Shown here piece by piece: positions 21,622 to 24,992 of a stretch of 24,992 nt of DNA. Under the pieces are notes generated by a model. The model searched no databases and was not told the DNA's origin. It was given only the letters and a program-made list of their open reading frames with translations. The DNA is from JBJEQG01 sp051881635 (GTDB lineage Bacteria; Bacillota; Clostridia; Oscillospirales; Acutalibacteraceae): the NCBI GenBank assembly GCA_051881635.1, contig JBJEQG010000027.1, positions 1 through 24,992 of the forward strand, given 5' to 3'. The position numbers and the translations under genes are program-made. Numbering within the stretch: position 1 is the stretch's first letter; each line of letters opens with the position of its first letter.

Positions 21622-23010
21622 ATGTCGCTTATTTCAAATACAGACTTAAATGAAGCCATATATCAAAAATATATTTGTCCCACAAAAAGAAAACGCAAAC
21701 CATATGTGGGTGTTGAATTTGAACTGCCCATTGTCAATTTGAAAAAAAGCCCTGTGGATTTTTCGCTTATTCATAGGCTGACTGATGTTTTTATCCGTCA
21801 ATTTTCTTTCGATATTTTGCACAGGGACGATAACGGCGATATTTATTCCGCACAATCCTCCGTCAACAATGACGGTATATCTTACGATTGCAGTTATAAC
21901 ACATTGGAACTTTCTTTTGGGGCAGAATCTGACTTGAATGTGTTATATCAGCGTTTTACGGTATATTATGAATTTATTCAGAATTTTTTAAAACACCACA
22001 ATCACACGCTGACCGGAATGGGAATCAATCCATACTATAAGTTTAACCGCAACGAACCTATTCCAAACGGGCGGTACAGAATGCTTTATCATCATTTGTG
22101 TTCCTATGAAAAATACGGACAGGCTATTCCGTTTCATCATAATCCAAATTTCGGACTGTTTTCCTGTGCATCACAGGTACAGTTAGATGTTGAAGAAAAT
22201 ATTCTTGCCGAAACACTAAATACTTTTACCAAGTTAGAACCGCTCAAATCCTTATTATTTTCAAATTCGCTCTGGGGTGAAGAACATGAGTGTCTATGTG
22301 TACGGGATATGTTTTGGAAAAACAGTCTGCATGGACTTAATCGGCACAATGTTGATATGTATGAAATCAACTTCCATGATTCGGAAGAAATCGTTGCATA
22401 TATCAAGTCCATGAGTCTGTATTGCGTTGAACGGGGTGAAAAATACATCAATTTTCCACCCGTACCGCTGAAAAAGTATTTTGAAAGCGAACAGATAATC
22501 GGAGAATATTACGATAAAGGCAATTATCATGAAATACATTTTGAACCGCAGATTGAAGACCTTGCCTATCTTCGTTCTTTCAAGTTTGAGGATTTGACCT
22601 TTCGTGGCACTGTGGAATTTCGCAGTGTATGCGAACAGCCTGTCAGCGAAATAATGACTCCGTCAGCTTTTCATACGGGACTGATGGAGAATCTGTCCTC
22701 TTTGACTTCACTTTTAAATTCCAATTCGACAATTTATCGGCTTGGATATAGTCCTTTGGAATTGCGTGATTTACTGAATCAGCGGAAATTTCCTGAGTTT
22801 CTGGATAAAGCGGAAGTATCGGTACTCCTTATCGAAGTTTTGGATATTGCTCGGGACGGTCTTATAAAAAGGGGACTTCATGAGGAACATTTTTTAGAGC
22901 CGCTATACCGCCGTGCAAAGTATTTATCTAATCCTGCCCGACAGATTGCGGACGGGTTAGATAACAATGTACCGTTAGAATATTTTATACATGAATATGC
23001 AAGGCTTTGA
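21622..23010 (+). CDS. Glutamate-cysteine ligase-like protein (GCS2 superfamily)
   Basis: A 462-residue protein. PYVGVEFELPIVN near residue 27 is the ATP/metal-binding start of the carboxylate-amine ligase fold. NTLELSFGA and GTVEFRSVCEQP further on carry the other acidic and Arg residues typical of gamma-glutamylcysteine synthetases. It should couple glutamate through its gamma-carboxyl to an amine, most simply cysteine, with ATP. No glutathione synthetase is encoded in the window, so the product may be gamma-glutamylcysteine itself or another gamma-glutamyl compound. AGGAGGG (21610-21616) gives a strong start. It heads a likely three-gene unit with an amidohydrolase and a LysR regulator. 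Confidence 0.78.
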   Translation: MSLISNTDLNEAIYQKYICPTKRKRKPYVGVEFELPIVNLKKSPVDFSLIHRLTDVFIRQFSFDILHRDDNGDIYSAQSSVNNDGISYDCSYNTLELSFGAESDLNVLYQRFTVYYEFIQNFLKHHNHTLTGMGINPYYKFNRNEPIPNGRYRMLYHHLCSYEKYGQAIPFHHNPNFGLFSCASQVQLDVEENILAETLNTFTKLEPLKSLLFSNSLWGEEHECLCVRDMFWKNSLHGLNRHNVDMYEINFHDSEEIVAYIKSMSLYCVERGEKYINFPPVPLKKYFESEQIIGEYYDKGNYHEIHFEPQIEDLAYLRSFKFEDLTFRGTVEFRSVCEQPVSEIMTPSAFHTGLMENLSSLTSLLNSNSTIYRLGYSPLELRDLLNQRKFPEFLDKAEVSVLLIEVLDIARDGLIKRGLHEEHFLEPLYRRAKYLSNPARQIADGLDNNVPLEYFIHEYARL

Positions 23011-23082
23011 TATTAAGGAAAAAATCTTATAAAACAAAAGTCGAAAAAGCAAATTGCCGTATTGAAAGAAAGGTAATGGATA

Positions 23083-23865
23083 ATGCAAATTATAGACTTT
23101 CATACACATATTTATCCGGAACAGATAGCCGAAAAAGCAACAAAAAGCGTCTGCGACTTTTATAATTTGAAAACCGATTTAATCGGCACTGATACTGTTC
23201 TTCTGTCAAGAGGCAGAATCGCCGGAATTACGAATTATGTTTTGTTGCCTGTTGCGGTAAGACCGGAACAGGTACGACATATCAATCAATTTATCGTCAA
23301 TGAAGTTGAAGCACATTCTGAATTGTATGGTTTCGGAACATTACACGCCGCTATGGAGGATTTTGACAGTGAAATCCGTTTTATTGAATCGGCAGGACTG
23401 AAAGGAATAAAGTTACATCCTGATACACAACAGTTTCCCGTTGATGATGAAAGACTGTTTCCTTTGTATGAACAGTTACAGGGAAAAATGCCGATACTTA
23501 TTCACTGCGGCGACAAACGATATGATTATTCTCACCCGAAACGCCTGCGGCATATTATTGACCTATTTCCGAAACTGAGGGTTATTGCGGCACATCTTGG
23601 CGGTTGGTCGGTTTTTGATGAGGCGTTTGAACTTCTGAAAGATACCGATTGTTATTTTGATATATCAAGCTGTATGAGTGTTCTGTCACCGGAGCAGATG
23701 AAAAAATACATAAACGGCTACGGAGCAGACAGAGTTTTGTTTGGCAGCGATTTTCCTTTATGGGACCCGATAAGGGAAGTAGAAACATTTATGAAACTTG
23801 ATTTAACGGAAGCCGCCCGTGAAAAAATTGCTTTTCAAAATGCACGCATGATATTAGGAATATAA
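23083..23865 (+). CDS. Amidohydrolase-2 family metal hydrolase
   Basis: A 260-residue TIM-barrel hydrolase. The metal site is DFHTH (His7, His9), then His141 in ILIHCGD, His171 in VIAAHLGG and Asp223 in VLFGSDFPLWDP. GLKGIKLHPD (105-114) is the usual strand 4. The group (COG2159-like) includes decarboxylases such as ACMSD and various hydrolases. The substrate is unknown. The start ATG 23083 has GAAAGG at -14. The neighbours, a gamma-glutamyl ligase-like gene and a LysR gene, allow the guess that it acts on a gamma-glutamyl or thiol-derived compound, but nothing in the protein shows this. Confidence 0.82.
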   Translation: MQIIDFHTHIYPEQIAEKATKSVCDFYNLKTDLIGTDTVLLSRGRIAGITNYVLLPVAVRPEQVRHINQFIVNEVEAHSELYGFGTLHAAMEDFDSEIRFIESAGLKGIKLHPDTQQFPVDDERLFPLYEQLQGKMPILIHCGDKRYDYSHPKRLRHIIDLFPKLRVIAAHLGGWSVFDEAFELLKDTDCYFDISSCMSVLSPEQMKKYINGYGADRVLFGSDFPLWDPIREVETFMKLDLTEAAREKIAFQNARMILGI

Positions 23866-23883
23866 AAGAAACGGGGAAAAATC

Positions 23884-24828
23884 ATGACATTACAACAGTT
23901 GCATTATGCGATTACCATATCTGAAACAGGGTCGCTTAATAAGGCGGCAGAGATTTTATATGTTGCACAACCGTCACTGACCGGTTCTATGCAGGAATTG
24001 GAAAAGGAACTTGGTATTACAATATTTCATCGAAGTGGACGGGGTGTTTCGCTGACTAATGACGGACTTGAATTTATTACCTATGCAAGACAGGTATATA
24101 ATCAATATGAAACGCTTATGGATAAATACGGCAAGTCGGGGAAGAGAAAAAAGAAATTTGGTGTGTCAACTCAGCACTATTCATTTGCTATCAAAAGTTT
24201 TGTGGAAATGGTAAAACAATTTAATACCAAAGAATATGAATTTGCTGTCAGGGAAACAAAAACAAAAGAGGTTATTGATGATGTCATTACATCAAAAAGT
24301 GAAATCGGTATTTTGTATTTAAGTGATTTTAACCGTAAAGCGATTGAAAAACTTTTGCGTACCAACAATCTTGAATTTCATAAACTCATCGACTGTGACG
24401 CTTATGTTTATCTTTGGAAAGGTCACCCGCTTGCGGAAAATAAAACGATTCGCTTTGAGGAACTTGCGGATTATCCGTGTCTGTCCTTTGAGCAAGGTGT
24501 TAGCGGCTCTTTCTATTTTGCTGAGGAAATACTTTGCACAAACGAGTATCCACGAATGATTAAGGCAACTGACCGTGCAACCATGCTTAATTTAATGGTT
24601 GGTCTTAACGGCTATACTTTATGTTCCGGTATTATCTGTGAGGAATTAAACGGCTCGGATTTTATAGCTGTTCCGTTTGAAAGTGACAAGAATATGCTTG
24701 GAAGCCGAATGGAAATCGGCTATATTGTCAACCGAAACATGATTCTCAGCAGTATGGGAGAACTGTATATCAAAGAACTTCATCGTTATCTCAATCAACA
24801 TACAGGAGAAAAAAACGAAAATGTTTAA
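23884..24828 (+). CDS. LysR-type transcriptional regulator
   Basis: A 314-residue regulator. The winged helix-turn-helix is at residues 1-65 (LHYAITISETGSLNKAAEILYVAQPSLTGSMQELEKELG...LFHRS-type ending, here ITIFHRSGRGVSLTNDG). The C-terminal two-lobe inducer domain follows from about residue 90. It has no family marker telling CysB, CmbR or MetR types apart. It lies 18 nt after the amidohydrolase gene with GGGGAAAA before the ATG, so it is probably co-expressed with that gene and may regulate its own unit and neighbouring sulfur genes. The repeated ACC(A)TATA motif at 16292, 21334 and 24905 is a candidate target, unproven. Confidence 0.92.
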   Translation: MTLQQLHYAITISETGSLNKAAEILYVAQPSLTGSMQELEKELGITIFHRSGRGVSLTNDGLEFITYARQVYNQYETLMDKYGKSGKRKKKFGVSTQHYSFAIKSFVEMVKQFNTKEYEFAVRETKTKEVIDDVITSKSEIGILYLSDFNRKAIEKLLRTNNLEFHKLIDCDAYVYLWKGHPLAENKTIRFEELADYPCLSFEQGVSGSFYFAEEILCTNEYPRMIKATDRATMLNLMVGLNGYTLCSGIICEELNGSDFIAVPFESDKNMLGSRMEIGYIVNRNMILSSMGELYIKELHRYLNQHTGEKNENV

Positions 24829-24831
24829 AAC

Positions 24832-24865
24832 AAAAAGTCCTCCGCAAAAGCGGGGGACTTTTTCA
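24832..24865 (+). terminator. Terminator after the LysR gene
   Basis: AAAAAGTCCTCCGC (24832-24845) and GCGGGGGACTTTTT (24850-24863) pair over 14 bp (one G-U) with an AAAA loop. The T-run is part of the right arm. Confidence 0.9.
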
Positions 24866-24904
24866 ATAAAGCAAAATATGGAAAAGTTATAGCCTGCATC
24901 TATT

Positions 24905-24953
24905 ACCTATAATACCTATATGATATTGGACAAATGAGGAACTTTGATATAAA
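24905..24953 (+). promoter_or_regulatory. Promoter region of the gene entering at the right edge
   Basis: ACCTATAATACCTATATG (24905-24922) is a direct repeat closely like the site at 21334. Just after it is TTGGAC (24926-24931), 16-nt spacer, TATAAA (24948-24953). In this arrangement the repeat would lie upstream of the -35 box, as for an activator. TATAAT at 24908-24913 could alternatively be a -10 box, but no good -35 goes with it. Confidence 0.5.
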
Positions 24954-24986
24954 ATAAAAACATCAAAACAAGGGAGGACACTTACC

Positions 24987-24992
24987 ATGACG
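24987..24992 (+). CDS. Start of a gene cut by the window edge
   Basis: Only ATG ACG is inside the window. GGGAGGA (24972-24978) is 8 nt before it, a strong ribosome site, and a promoter lies at 24926-24953. The product cannot be told. The operator-like repeat upstream suggests it belongs with the sulfur/thiol genes. Confidence 0.6.

Noticed and set aside
1..24992. CRISPR arrays, insertion sequences, toxin-antitoxin or phage genes
   Set aside because: No regular repeats with spacers, transposase or phage motifs were seen on either strand.

Overview
The window looks like chromosomal DNA of an AT-rich, spore-forming Clostridia (Firmicutes), perhaps Oscillospirales/Ruminococcaceae-like. The evidence is strong AGGAGG-type ribosome sites, Firmicutes promoters (TTGACA-17-TATAAT), a YtaF-type sporulation membrane protein, MalF/MalG permeases of the long Firmicutes form, and sulfur genes related to the Bacillus mccA/mccB pathway. 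The genus cannot be fixed from sequence alone. No mobile element, CRISPR array or phage gene was seen.

Layout. (1) 1-843: a terminator-like repeat and ytaF. (2) 1160-7080: a malto-oligosaccharide operon of lipoprotein binding protein, two permeases and a lipoprotein GH13 enzyme, with a cre-like site on the promoter, a strong hairpin after the binding-protein gene and a terminator-like hairpin before the amylase. It has no ATPase gene. (3) 7090-9396: lepA and a DUF3783-like gene. (4) 9413-9580, minus strand: a DUF1540-like cysteine-rich miniprotein. (5) 9669-14000, minus strand: an envelope-type operon of UDP-galactopyranose-mutase-like flavoprotein, multi-spanning GT39-like glycosyltransferase and a lipoprotein with an internal duplication. 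(6) 14140-15950: tRNA-Arg(CCU), a small orphan gene, a doubtful small ORF and a DUF3267 membrane metalloprotease-like gene. (7) 16250-24992: a sulfur/thiol region of cysK; then methyltransferase, luxS, mccB and mccA; then a glutamate-cysteine-ligase-like gene, an amidohydrolase and a LysR regulator; and the first codons of another gene.

The most striking item lies at 17382-17646, between cysK and the methyltransferase-luxS-mccB-mccA operon. A 40-codon ORF with its own ribosome site ends in Cys-Cys-Leu-Cys-Cys-Cys-Asn-stop. An ACAGGCGG segment starts directly at its stop codon. It can pair with the left arm of a downstream intrinsic terminator, and the same octamer recurs as that terminator's right arm. 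The cysteine codons can in turn pair with the first ACAGGCGG segment. This is the geometry of a trp-type four-segment attenuator. It predicts that scarce Cys-tRNA stalls the ribosome on the Cys codons and opens an operon that makes cysteine from S-ribosylhomocysteine via homocysteine and cystathionine. A second, weaker leader ORF plus terminator precedes the glutamate-cysteine-ligase-like gene. Related ACC(A)TATA motifs lie at three promoters of the region, suggesting a shared regulator, possibly the LysR protein encoded here or a CymR-like protein encoded elsewhere.
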